NCBI RefSeq assembly: GCF_000721935.1
Contig: NZ_KL585450.1
Coordinates: 25,228-31,086, forward strand
Reading direction: 5' to 3'
Source of the DNA: Streptomyces sp. NRRL WC-3549
GTDB taxonomy: Bacteria; Actinomycetota; Actinomycetes; Streptomycetales; Streptomycetaceae
Length of the DNA: 5,859 bases
The translations under genes and the position numbers were made by a program. Each line of letters opens with the position of its first letter. Position 1 is the first letter of the stretch. Below, in pieces: positions 1 to 5,419 of the stretch. The notes under the pieces are model-generated. The model saw only the letters and a program-made list of their open reading frames with translations. It did not search any database and was not told the origin of the DNA.

Positions 1-2
1 CG

Positions 3-50
3 GCCGGCCCCGCCGCCACCGCGGCGGCCGACGCGCTGCGCCGTCCGTGA
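3..50 (+). CDS. purF: C-terminal tip of amidophosphoribosyltransferase (partial)
   Basis: The window opens in a frame reading AGPAATAAADALRRP and ending in TGA at 48-50, so only the last 15 codons are visible. The frame has GC-rich third positions and stops 60 bases before purM. In Streptomyces the gene directly upstream of purM in the same direction is purF, which catalyses the first committed step of purine synthesis. The name therefore rests on synteny; no catalytic or diagnostic residues lie in this fragment. The short gap suggests co-transcription with purM. A perfect 12-bp palindrome (53-64, CGGACCGGTCCG) sits in that gap without a T run. Confidence 0.5.
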   Translation, partial: AGPAATAAADALRRP

Positions 51-110
51 CCCGGACCGGTCCGCGCGCTTCCCCCCAGCCCCGTATTCCGACACGAAAG
101 ATCCCGGGCA

Positions 111-1184
111 ATGTCTGAGACAACAGGTGCTTCCTACGCGGCGGCGGGCGTCGACATCGAGGCGGGCGACCGCGCCGTCGAGCTGATGAAGGAGTGGGTG
201 AAGAAGACGAGGCGCCCCGAGGTCGAGGGCCTCGGCGGCCTCGGCGGTTTCGCCGGCCTCTTCGACGCCTCCGCCCTCAAGCGGTACGAGCGTCCGCTCC
301 TCGCCTCCGCCACCGACGGCGTCGGCACCAAGGTCGATCTGGCCCGCAAGATGGGCGTGTACGACACCATCGGCCGCGACCTCGTCGGCATGGTCGTGGA
401 CGACCTCGTCGTCTGCGGTGCCGAACCGCTCTTCATGACCGACTACATCTGTGTCGGCAAGGTGCACCCCGAGCGGGTCGCGGCCATCGTCAAGGGCATC
501 GCCGAAGGCTGTGTCCTGGCCGGCTGCGCGCTCGTCGGCGGCGAGACCGCCGAGCACCCGGGCCTCCTCGGCCCGGACGACTTCGACGTCGCGGGCGCCG
601 GTACGGGCGTGGTCGAGGCCGACCGGCTGCTCGGCCCGGACCGTATCCGTAAGGGTGACGCGGTGATCGCCATGGCGTCCTCCGGTCTTCACTCGAACGG
701 GTACTCGCTGGTGCGGCACGTGGTCTTCGACCGGGCCGGCTGGTCCCTGGACCGCCAGGTCGAGGAGTTCGGCAGGACGCTCGGCGAGGAGCTCCTGGAG
801 CCGACCAGGATCTACTCCCTGGACTGCCTGGCCCTCACCCGTACGACCGAGGTGCACGGCTTCAGCCACGTCACGGGCGGCGGCCTGGCCAGCAACCTGG
901 CGCGGGTCGTGCCGGACTCCCTGCACGCCACGGTCGACCGGTCCACCTGGACGCCCGGCGCGGTGTTCGACGTGGTCGGCACCGCCGGACAGGTCGAGCG
1001 GGCCGAGCTCGAGAAGACGCTCAACATGGGCGTCGGCATGATCGCGATCGTCCCGGCGGACTCGGTCGACGCGGCGCTCACGACGCTGGCGGACCGGGGT
1101 GTGGACTCCTGGGTCGCCGGAGAGATCACCGACCGCGGCGCCCACACCACGGGCGCGGCCCTGACCGGCGACTACGCACGGTAG
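111..1184 (+). CDS. purM: Phosphoribosylformylglycinamidine cyclo-ligase (AIR synthetase)
   Basis: This cytosolic enzyme uses ATP to close formylglycinamidine ribonucleotide into 5-aminoimidazole ribonucleotide, the fifth step of de novo purine synthesis. At 357 residues it has normal family length. Diagnostic PurM motifs are in order: DGVGTK at residues 69-74 (phosphate and nucleotide binding), GGETAEHPG at 143-151 (many homologues have M where this has H), SSGLHSNGYSLVR at 190-202, HVTGGGL at 253-259 and NMGVGM at 305-310. The ATG at 111 is chosen because MSETTGASYAAAGVDIEAG is a typical PurM N-terminus. The upstream ribosome-binding site is weak (GAAAG about 10 bases before), which fits translation coupled to an upstream purF. 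The gene converges on the DUF3073 gene across a shared hairpin terminator. The sequence looks intact. Confidence 0.97.
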   Translation: MSETTGASYAAAGVDIEAGDRAVELMKEWVKKTRRPEVEGLGGLGGFAGLFDASALKRYERPLLASATDGVGTKVDLARKMGVYDTIGRDLVGMVVDDLVVCGAEPLFMTDYICVGKVHPERVAAIVKGIAEGCVLAGCALVGGETAEHPGLLGPDDFDVAGAGTGVVEADRLLGPDRIRKGDAVIAMASSGLHSNGYSLVRHVVFDRAGWSLDRQVEEFGRTLGEELLEPTRIYSLDCLALTRTTEVHGFSHVTGGGLASNLARVVPDSLHATVDRSTWTPGAVFDVVGTAGQVERAELEKTLNMGVGMIAIVPADSVDAALTTLADRGVDSWVAGEITDRGAHTTGAALTGDYAR

Positions 1185-1203
1185 AGGCACCACGACGGCA
1201 CAT

Positions 1204-1219
1204 CTGTCTCTTATACACA
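1204..1219. other. 16-base match to the Tn5 mosaic end
   Basis: CTGTCTCTTATACACA lies 20 bases after the purM stop. It equals the first 16 of the 19 bases of the engineered Tn5 mosaic end (CTGTCTCTTATACACATCT) and then diverges to GAG. Natural Tn5 outside ends carry A rather than T at the fourth base, so this fits the hybrid mosaic form better. It is AT-rich against a very GC-rich background. No second end is visible in the window. A 7-base CGACGGC occurs on both sides (1193-1199 and 1224-1230), shorter than the 9-base duplication Tn5 makes. It may be leftover sequencing adapter, a mobile-element remnant, or chance. Confidence 0.6.
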
Positions 1220-1254
1220 GAGCCGACGGCTTCCACCGGGACGGGACAGCACAG

Positions 1255-1284
1255 AACCCGGTCCGGGCAGGCCCGGACCGGGTT
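1255..1284. terminator. Bidirectional hairpin between convergent purM and DUF3073 genes
   Basis: AACCCGGTCCGGGC (1255-1268) and its exact reverse complement (1271-1284) enclose only AG, giving a 14-bp perfect stem. It lies between two converging stop codons, 70 bases after purM and 17 bases after the DUF3073 stop as read on the - strand. There is no long T run, which is common for Streptomyces terminators. The symmetry suits ending transcription from both sides. Confidence 0.8.
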
Positions 1285-1301
1285 GATGTGTCAGCGCGAG
1301 G

Positions 1302-1553
1302 TCAAGCGCCGCGACGCTGTGACGACGGACCGGACTGTTCGTCCTCGTCCGCGTCGTCGTTATACAGATCCGCGTACTGTGCGTACGGGTCATCTTCCTC
1401 GTCGTCGTCCTCGAACGGCTCGGCGTTCGGTGGTTGACTCGAAGTCGATGCGCCCAGCTCATTGGCCAGACGCGACAGGTCAGTCCCGCCGGTGCTGTAC
1501 TTCAGCTGGCGGGCGACCTTGGTCTGCTTGGCCTTTGCCCGGCCGCGCCCCAT
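1302..1553 (-). CDS. DUF3073 family small acidic-tailed protein
   Basis: An 83-residue protein of unknown function, recognised as the actinobacterial DUF3073 family from its N-terminus MGRGRAKAKQTKVARQLKYS and its position beside purM and vdh. The first 20 residues are strongly basic. The middle (TGGTDLSRLANELGA, about 21-35) is the rest of the conserved part. The tail is very acidic (residues 48-55 and 66-72 are nearly all D/E) and looks disordered. No signal peptide, membrane segment or catalytic motif is visible. The start at 1553 is chosen over an upstream in-frame ATG at 1610 because GAGGGGGT (1560-1567 on the complement) sits 7 bases before it and conservation starts there. A short GGGGC/GCCCC hairpin (1574-1589) lies in the leader. 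The basic head with acidic tail might suggest RNA or nucleoid contact, but that is speculation. Confidence 0.9.
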   Translation of the reverse strand: MGRGRAKAKQTKVARQLKYSTGGTDLSRLANELGASTSSQPPNAEPFEDDDEEDDPYAQYADLYNDDADEDEQSGPSSQRRGA

Positions 1554-1606
1554 GGCTCGACCCCCTCGGTGACGGGGCTCGACGGCCCCAGAGTCTTGAC
1601 ACGCGT

Positions 1607-2950
1607 TCATGTTTCGGGACGGACTCTCGGCTGAGAGACCGCGCCCGTGGCTTTAACCGTACCTGCTTCGTCGGCCATACGGTACGCCGCCCGTCTCACG
1701 CGCCTGTCCACATGACCGTCGGGGACCCTGTCCTCGCTGGTCAAAGGCGATTTTAACCTCTTCCGGACCGCCGACCCGCCGACCGGAGTGAGTCTTGTCT
1801 CCCCGTACGGGGCCCGCCCCGCCGCCGTGCCCGTGGAGGCCGGTGGCGGGGGGCCGCGTCGGGGGCGGCGGGCCTCCGCCATGCGCTGCTCGGCGATCCG
1901 GTCCGCCGCGGCGGCCGGCGGGATCCCGTCTGCCTTCGCACGTGCGAATATGGCCAGCGTGGTGTCGAAGATCTTCGACGCCTTCGCCTTGCACCGGTCG
2001 AAGTCGAAGCCGTTCAGCTCGTCGGCGACCTGGATCACACCGCCGGCGTTGATCACGTAGTCCGGCGCGTACAGGACCGAACGGTCGGCAAGGTCCTTCT
2101 CCACGCCGGGGTGCGCGAGCTGGTTGTTGGCGGCCCCGCACACCACCTTCGCGGTGAGGGCGGCGACGCTCGCGTCGTCGAGCGCGCCTCCGAGGGCGCA
2201 CGGCGCGTAGATGTCCAGGCCCTCGGTGCGGATCAGCGCGTCCGTGTCCGCGGCCACGGTGACCTCGGGGTGCAGGTCGGTGACCCGGCGTACGGACTCC
2301 TCGCGGACGTCCGTCACGACGACCTCGGCCCCGTCGCTGAGCAGGTGCTCGACCAGGTGGTGACCCACCTTGCCGACCCCAGCCACGCCGACCTTGCGGC
2401 CGCGCAGCGTGGGGTCCCCCCACAGGTGCTGGGCGCTGGCCCGCATGCCCTGGAAGACGCCGTACGCGGTGAGGACCGAGGAGTCGCCGGCGCCGCCGTT
2501 CTCGGGGGAGCGGCCGGTGGTCCAGCGGCACTCCCGGGCGACGACGTCCATGTCGGCGACGTAGGTCCCGACGTCACACGCGGTCACATAGCGACCGCCG
2601 AGCGAGGAGACGAACCGGCCGTAGGCCAGGAGGAGTTCCTCGGACTTGATCAGCTCGGGGTCGCCGATGATCACGGCCTTGCCGCCGCCGTGGTCCAGTC
2701 CGGCCATGGCGTTCTTGTACGACATGCCGCGGGACAGGTTCAGCGCGTCCGCGACGGCCTCCGCCTCGGAGGCGTACGGGTAGAAGCGGGTGCCGCCGAG
2801 GGCGGGGCCCAGGGCGGTGGAATGAAGGGCGATGACGGCCTTGAGGCCGCTGGCACGGTCCTGGCAGATGACGACTTGCTCGTGGCCCCCCTGGTCCGAG
2901 TGGAACAGGGTGTGAAGTACATCGACAGGCGCGCCGGTCACATCGGTCAC
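1607..2950 (-). CDS. vdh: Leu/Val/Ile (valine) dehydrogenase with an abnormal C-terminal extension
   Basis: NAD-dependent oxidative deamination of L-valine, leucine and isoleucine to the 2-oxo acids, the entry to branched-chain amino-acid breakdown; in Streptomyces this supplies acyl-CoA units for polyketides. The Glu/Leu/Phe/Val dehydrogenase fold is clear: [19 protein letters not shown] (residues 76-94) carries the two conserved lysines K79 and K91, and GVAGVGKVG (188-196) is the Rossmann dinucleotide loop. CGAANNQL (271-278) and [14 protein letters not shown] (295-308) follow. The GTG at 2950 is chosen because GGGAG lies 8 bases before it and VTDV...[12 protein letters not shown] matches family N-termini. 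Homologues end near residue 360-370, just after [10 protein letters not shown] (351-360). Here the frame continues to 447 residues as a Pro/Ala/Arg-rich tail with no recognisable domain. Codon 364 is CGA (1859-1861), one transition from TGA. The true end may therefore be near 1859, or an error or mutation removed the stop. The core is certain, the 3' end is not. Confidence 0.92.
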   Translation of the reverse strand: MTDVTGAPVDVLHTLFHSDQGGHEQVVICQDRASGLKAVIALHSTALGPALGGTRFYPYASEAEAVADALNLSRGMSYKNAMAGLDHGGGKAVIIGDPELIKSEELLLAYGRFVSSLGGRYVTACDVGTYVADMDVVARECRWTTGRSPENGGAGDSSVLTAYGVFQGMRASAQHLWGDPTLRGRKVGVAGVGKVGHHLVEHLLSDGAEVVVTDVREESVRRVTDLHPEVTVAADTDALIRTEGLDIYAPCALGGALDDASVAALTAKVVCGAANNQLAHPGVEKDLADRSVLYAPDYVINAGGVIQVADELNGFDFDRCKAKASKIFDTTLAIFARAKADGIPPAAAADRIAEQRMAEARRPRRGPPPPASTGTAAGRAPYGETRLTPVGGSAVRKRLKSPLTSEDRVPDGHVDRRVRRAAYRMADEAGTVKATGAVSQPRVRPET

Positions 2951-2981
2951 TGTGGTGACTCCCAAGTACGAAGCGGCGGAA

Positions 2982-3031
2982 GGTCCTCCTGAAGGTGGGG
3001 AGGACCGCGGGCCGGCCGGCACGGCCGGCCC
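2982..3031 (-). promoter_or_regulatory. Two tandem hairpins in the vdh leader
   Basis: Read on the vdh strand, the first hairpin is GGGCCGGCCG with its exact complement around a 3-base loop (3031 to 3009). Two bases later comes GGTCCTCC paired with GGAGGACC around a 9-base loop (3006 to 2982). The 3' arm of the second contains a perfect AGGAGG with no start codon at a usable distance, so it is not the vdh ribosome-binding site; that is GGGAG at about 2959-2963. A weak -10-like TACGCT (complement of 3043-3048) lies just upstream and would place both hairpins in the RNA. The arrangement suggests leader control or RNA protection, but no leader peptide or known riboswitch is recognisable. Confidence 0.5.
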
Positions 3032-3126
3032 GACTGGGCAAGAGCGTAAGTCCTCGGGACGCGCAGATCGCTCCCCGTGCCGAGGATCACCCCCTGGCGG
3101 AGTACGGGCGTGACACGATCTGCTGC

Positions 3127-3969
3127 ATGTCGGTGGTGTCTTCGGTGCTCGTCCCCTACACGTCCTATCTGCGGGTGTACGAGCCGCTCGTCGCCTTCCG
3201 CGAACCCGAGCGGAGCCACTGGGACCGCTACGCGCGGCGCGCGTCCCTGCCCACGGTGCAGGACGAACTGCGCCGTTCGCTGGCGGACTTGGTGCCCACC
3301 CCGCCGGTGGCGGTCCCGGTGCACGAGAGTGAGGACGCCTTCGTCGCGGAGCTGGACGGGGTGGTCTGCGTCTGTCCGTGGCGGACCCGGATGCGCGGAT
3401 GGCTGGCACTGGAGGAACTCGGGGAGCTGTTTCCGGCCAATGTGCTGGACCTGGTCCTGCCTCCGGTGGTGCGGGCGCAGGCCGTCGCGGACCATGAGCG
3501 GTGGGCGGAGCGGAATCCGGACGCCCGTCCTTGGATCCGCACCACCGTGTGGCACGTACCGGTCCGCTGGTTCGTGCTCTTCGAGGACGAGGAGAGGGAG
3601 TACGTGGCGGCCGGTGACGGCGGTCGCCCCGTGCTGCGCTACCGCACGCCGATGGTGCAGGCCCGGCGCCGGCTGGCGCGGGCGTTGAGGACGCTGCGGG
3701 AGACGGTCGACGAAGGGCCGCTGACCGAGGGCCTGGTGGATGTCGGCCGCTGGCTGGAGGAGTTCCACCCGCGGGCCCTGGTCGAGCTGGACTACGGCGG
3801 TCTGGTCCACGCGCTGAGCGGTGAGCAGCTCGCCGGGGACCGGTCCGCGGCGGACGTCGCGGAGGGCATCGCCGCCCTGCGTTCGGGCGACCGGGAGGCG
3901 GCGGGCGTGGCCTACGGCCGGCTCGTCGAGCGGTGGCAGGCGGTGCGCCGCCGGCGCCTCGCCAACTGA
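3127..3969 (+). CDS. Conserved hypothetical protein next to bldC
   Basis: A 280-residue protein whose function I do not recognise. It corresponds by position to the uncharacterised gene between vdh and bldC in Streptomyces. Visible features: N-terminal [20 protein letters not shown] (residues 5-24), a CVCPW cysteine pair (81-85), a tryptophan- and arginine-rich centre ([20 protein letters not shown], 135-154), and an arginine-rich helical stretch at about 177-192. The C-terminus is helical and ends in a basic RRRRLAN. No signal peptide or membrane segment is seen, so it is probably cytosolic. The ATG at 3127 is chosen over an in-frame upstream ATG at 2995 because that extension crosses the vdh leader hairpins and has unlike composition. 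No good ribosome-binding site precedes 3127; a CACGAT about 7 bases before the ATG would fit a leaderless transcript. It is divergent from vdh. Confidence 0.85.
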   Translation: MSVVSSVLVPYTSYLRVYEPLVAFREPERSHWDRYARRASLPTVQDELRRSLADLVPTPPVAVPVHESEDAFVAELDGVVCVCPWRTRMRGWLALEELGELFPANVLDLVLPPVVRAQAVADHERWAERNPDARPWIRTTVWHVPVRWFVLFEDEEREYVAAGDGGRPVLRYRTPMVQARRRLARALRTLRETVDEGPLTEGLVDVGRWLEEFHPRALVELDYGGLVHALSGEQLAGDRSAADVAEGIAALRSGDREAAGVAYGRLVERWQAVRRRRLAN

Positions 3970-3978
3970 CGCCGGGGT

Positions 3979-4024
3979 CCGTGCGGTCACAAGGGACCGG
4001 CCCGTGTGGTCACAAGTGACCACA
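3979..4024. repeat. Tandem pair of palindromic operator-like repeats
   Basis: Two 20-base copies (3979-3998 and 4002-4021) differ at only 2 positions and are offset by exactly 23 bases; the consensus is CCGTGYGGTCACAAGKGACC. The second copy sits in a 20-bp inverted repeat (4005-4024) with arms TGTGGTCAC and GTGACCACA around AA. The first (3984-3999) is the same palindrome with one mismatch. They start 10 bases after the stop of the hypothetical gene. Two similar dyads on nearly the same helix face look like tandem binding sites for a dimeric regulator. I cannot name the protein. Confidence 0.7.
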
Positions 4025-4068
4025 ACCGCCGCATAGAGCTGTCTTCGGGAGGGAAGAGACAAGCTGTG

Positions 4069-4120
4069 CGGTGTCCGGCATCGAGGACACCGAGCCCCCT
4101 GGGGGCACCGGCGGACCGGT
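4069..4120. other. String of three adjacent hairpins
   Basis: Three inverted repeats follow each other: CGGTGTCC/GGACACCG with an 8-base loop (4069-4092), GCCCCC/GGGGGC around a single T (4094-4106), and ACCGG/CCGGT around CGGA (4107-4120). They lie 100-150 bases after the hypothetical gene and could end its transcript, although no T run follows. A bulged hairpin (AGCTGTCTTC against GAAGAGACAAGCT, 4037-4065) precedes them. Confidence 0.4.
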
Positions 4121-4135
4121 GGAGGTGGACGGAGA

Positions 4136-4201
4136 TGACGTGACGGGAACTGACGGGTCGTGAACCTGAGTCCTGTGTGACTCGTGTGAACTGTGTGACG
4201 G
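4136..4201 (+). repeat. Run of TGA-containing direct repeats with 9-10 bp spacing
   Basis: TGA-led units start at 4136, 4141, 4151, 4161, 4178, 4187 and 4196. The last three sit in consecutive 9-mers: CTGTGTGAC (4173-4181), TCGTGTGAA (4182-4190), CTGTGTGAC (4191-4199). The earlier ones follow a 10-base period (TGACGGGAAC, TGACGGGTCG, TGAACCTGAG). All point the same way and lie about 480 bases upstream of bldC. Head-to-tail repeats near one helical turn suit an oligomerising DNA-binding protein. BldC is known to bind direct repeats head to tail, but its known sites are AT-rich, unlike these. Confidence 0.45.
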
Positions 4202-4549
4202 TAGGGCTTCGCGGCCTGACCCGGGACCTACGTCCCGAACCGGGCCTTTGCCTCAAGCGTGACGGATAGCACTAACGGGGCCCTTGCGCCGTTCCCTACT
4301 CCTCATGCCAAAATAGGACAAGGAGTCCGGGGAGGGCTCTGTTCGTCCAACTATGGGCGGAAAGCTCCACATTGCTCGCTATGGGGGGTCTGAGGGCTTC
4401 TGGCGACCCCTGTTCGCCCTGTGACTGATCGTCACCGGGGCGTGACTGTCCGCTATGGCACGGTCCATCGGCTTCCGTCGCTGATGAACACCTGGGAGGG
4501 CAATTCCATCGGTTTGGCCGACGTGGCTGGACGGATGGTGTAGTTGTAG

Positions 4550-4578
4550 TGCCGAGGACAAGCCGTTCGTCCTATAAC
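4550..4578 (+). promoter_or_regulatory. Candidate bldC promoter
   Basis: TATAAC at 4573-4578 is a near-consensus -10 element. Seventeen bases upstream is TGCCGA (4550-4555), a weak -35. Transcription would begin near 4585, giving a leader of about 90 bases before bldC. A short inverted repeat AGGAC/GTCCT (4555-4559 and 4569-4573) fills the spacer and could bind a regulator. No other -10 of this quality was seen closer to bldC. Confidence 0.5.
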
Positions 4579-4586
4579 CGACTCGG

Positions 4587-4660
4587 CCCGCGTCCGCCAT
4601 TTCGGGCAACGCGGGTCAAGGTGCAGAATTTAGAGGAAAGAACCGAGATGGTTCGGTTCT
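4587..4660 (+). promoter_or_regulatory. bldC leader with two hairpins ending at the ribosome-binding site
   Basis: CCCGCGT (4587-4593) pairs with ACGCGGG (4609-4615). AGAACCGA (4639-4646) pairs with TCGGTTCT (4653-4660) around GATGGT. The second stem ends 3 bases before the ribosome-binding site GAGGAGG (4664-4670), so its folding could tune ribosome access or RNA stability. A purine/AT-rich linker (about 4621-4640) separates them. Confidence 0.5.
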
Positions 4661-4676
4661 CCCGAGGAGGCCGCTC

Positions 4677-4883
4677 ATGACCGCTCGCACCCCTGATGCC
4701 GAGCCGCTGCTGACCCCGGCTGAGGTCGCCACGATGTTCCGCGTGGACCCGAAGACGGTCACCCGTTGGGCGAAGGCTGGCAAGCTCACGTCCATCCGTA
4801 CGCTCGGTGGACATCGCCGGTACCGCGAGGCAGAGGTCCGCGCACTGCTTGCGGGTATTCCGCAGCAGCGCAGCGAGGCCTGA
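4677..4883 (+). CDS. bldC: Developmental regulator BldC, MerR-like DNA-binding protein
   Basis: BldC is a small cytosolic DNA-binding protein that controls the onset of aerial growth and sporulation and affects antibiotic production in Streptomyces. The 68 residues match the family's full length. LLTPAEVATMFRVDPKTVTRWAKAGKL (residues 11-37) is the helix-turn-helix, SIRTLGGHRRYREAEVRALL (39-58) is the wing and following helix, and a short polar tail (IPQQRSEA) ends it. Unlike full MerR proteins it has no coiled-coil dimerisation helix or effector domain. Published structures show it binding direct repeats as an asymmetric head-to-tail oligomer. The ATG is fixed by a strong GAGGAGG (4664-4670) 6 bases before it. 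It is a single-gene unit with its own candidate promoter upstream and hairpin terminators downstream. No TTA codon is present. Sequence is intact. Confidence 0.98.
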   Translation: MTARTPDAEPLLTPAEVATMFRVDPKTVTRWAKAGKLTSIRTLGGHRRYREAEVRALLAGIPQQRSEA

Positions 4884-4976
4884 CACACCCCTGTCGCCGC
4901 AGCCACACCGCTCCGCCGGGGCCGCCGAAGGGTCCCCCAACCCGCTGGTGCCCCACCCATAGCTCCACACACGACG

Positions 4977-4998
4977 GACGCCCGCCCCAACGGGCGTC
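4977..4998 (+). terminator. First hairpin downstream of bldC
   Basis: GACGCCCG (4977-4984) and CGGGCGTC (4991-4998) form a perfect 8-bp stem with a CCCCAA loop, 93 bases after the bldC stop. It has no T run, so it is probably an auxiliary terminator or a 3'-end protection structure ahead of the stronger one. Confidence 0.5.
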
Positions 4999-5027
4999 AC
5001 CCCTGTGAGACGCAGGTCATGTCGTCG

Positions 5028-5065
5028 AAATCGCGCTGGACTCCGCCGGGTCCAGCGCGATTTTT
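5028..5065 (+). terminator. Intrinsic terminator of bldC
   Basis: AAATCGCGCTGGAC (5028-5041) pairs perfectly with 5050-5063 around an 8-base loop, and the 3' arm runs into TTTTT (5061-5065). A 14-bp GC-rich stem with a T run on the + strand is the classical intrinsic form, unusual in its clarity for Streptomyces. It would stop the bldC transcript about 180 bases after the stop codon. Confidence 0.9.
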
Positions 5066-5269
5066 CTGTGCCCGGGCCCCGGGTCCGCCGTGGCTTCCCG
5101 GGCCGCCGCCCCGCCGCCCGCCCGCGCGAGGGGCGCCGAACAGGCCGACGGGTCGGTTTCCTCGGGTCCGTGTGCGACTCGGAGCGAGCCTGTTCGGGAC
5201 TGTTCGTACGGGTCCCTGGCGACGTGGGCCGGCTCGGACGGAACGGTCCGGGATGTGCCTGAAAGGGGA

Positions 5270-5281
5270 GTGCAATTGCAC
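5270..5281. promoter_or_regulatory. Perfect 12-bp palindrome in AT-rich pocket
   Basis: GTGCAATTGCAC is a perfect dyad of 12 bases at the start of the only clearly AT-rich patch in this intergenic region (ATATTAAATT follows). Palindromes of this type are commonly bound by dimeric repressors. I cannot assign a regulator. Confidence 0.4.
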
Positions 5282-5339
5282 ATATTAAATTCGCCAGTTG
5301 TAGGAAGTGCGTAAAGTCCGCAGCGCCCAAAACTACTTA

Positions 5340-5355
5340 AGTGACTCGCGTCACA
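5340..5355. promoter_or_regulatory. Candidate Crp-family binding site
   Basis: AGTGA-CTCGCG-TCACA fits the Crp/Fnr dyad TGTGA-N6-TCACA at nine of ten fixed positions. It also fits GTG-N6-GNCAC, which I recall as the motif reported for Streptomyces Crp. It lies downstream of the CPVC gene's stop codon and of the bldC terminator, so its target is unclear. Confidence 0.35.
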
Positions 5356-5419
5356 CCGATGGGGCCGCGCTCACCTACGAGCCTGCCACCGCCCGTGGTC
5401 CGATCGCTGCGGCTGTTGG

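Larger units (their letters stand above)
3970..4676. other. Gene-free 707-bp region upstream of bldC
   Basis: No frame here shows Streptomyces-like codon use with a ribosome-binding site, so I read it as non-coding. It is less GC-rich than the genes around it and carries the repeats, hairpins and bldC promoter listed separately. Other points inside it: CTATGG occurs three times (4351, 4379, 4453), the last two in a shared CGCTATGG context; GTGACTG occurs at 4421 and 4442, 21 bases apart, the first as part of GTGAC-N5-GTCAC (4421-4435); and CGGGAC-CTAC-GTCCCG (4222-4237) is a short hairpin. It could hold distant regulatory sites or an unannotated small RNA. No tRNA or rRNA was recognised. Confidence 0.6.
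5066..5419. other. 354-bp non-coding stretch after the bldC terminator
   Basis: I see no gene here. The first 200 bases are very GC-rich, with only short hairpins (CCGAC/GTCGG at 5145-5156, GGGAC/GTCCC at 5196-5216). From about 5265 to 5345 the composition becomes AT-rich, with a 12-bp palindrome and a Crp-like site listed separately. On the + strand, TTGCAC (5276-5281) lies 17 bases from TGTAGG (5299-5304), a possible but weak promoter with no gene after it in the same direction. Confidence 0.55.

Noticed and set aside
53..64. CGGACCGGTCCG palindrome before purM
   Set aside because: Perfect but short and GC-only, expected often in this composition, and with no T run to act as a terminator.
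2111..2992. Long + strand open frame (293 codons) opposite vdh
   Set aside because: It is the antisense shadow of a clear dehydrogenase gene in GC-rich DNA; its translation is Val/Gly/Ala-rich with no motif and no ribosome-binding site.
2951..3409. N-terminal extension of the vdh frame upstream to 3409
   Set aside because: It overlaps the divergent hypothetical gene and the leader hairpins, is Arg/Pro-rich, and family N-termini begin at the GTG at 2950.
2947..4062. Large - strand frame opposite the hypothetical gene
   Set aside because: His/Arg/Pro-rich shadow translation, no recognisable motif, and the + strand frame has the better coding character.
4421..4435. GTGAC-N5-GTCAC as a Crp site
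   Set aside because: The half-site spacing is one base off for the Crp dyad; kept only as a short inverted repeat.
3987..4609. Two small - strand frames (3987-4256 and 4379-4609) in the bldC upstream region
   Set aside because: No ribosome-binding sites, non-Streptomyces codon use, and they cross the repeat and hairpin structures.
5005..5288. Several overlapping small frames on both strands after bldC
   Set aside because: They run through the bldC terminator stem or its antisense, and composition alone explains their openness.
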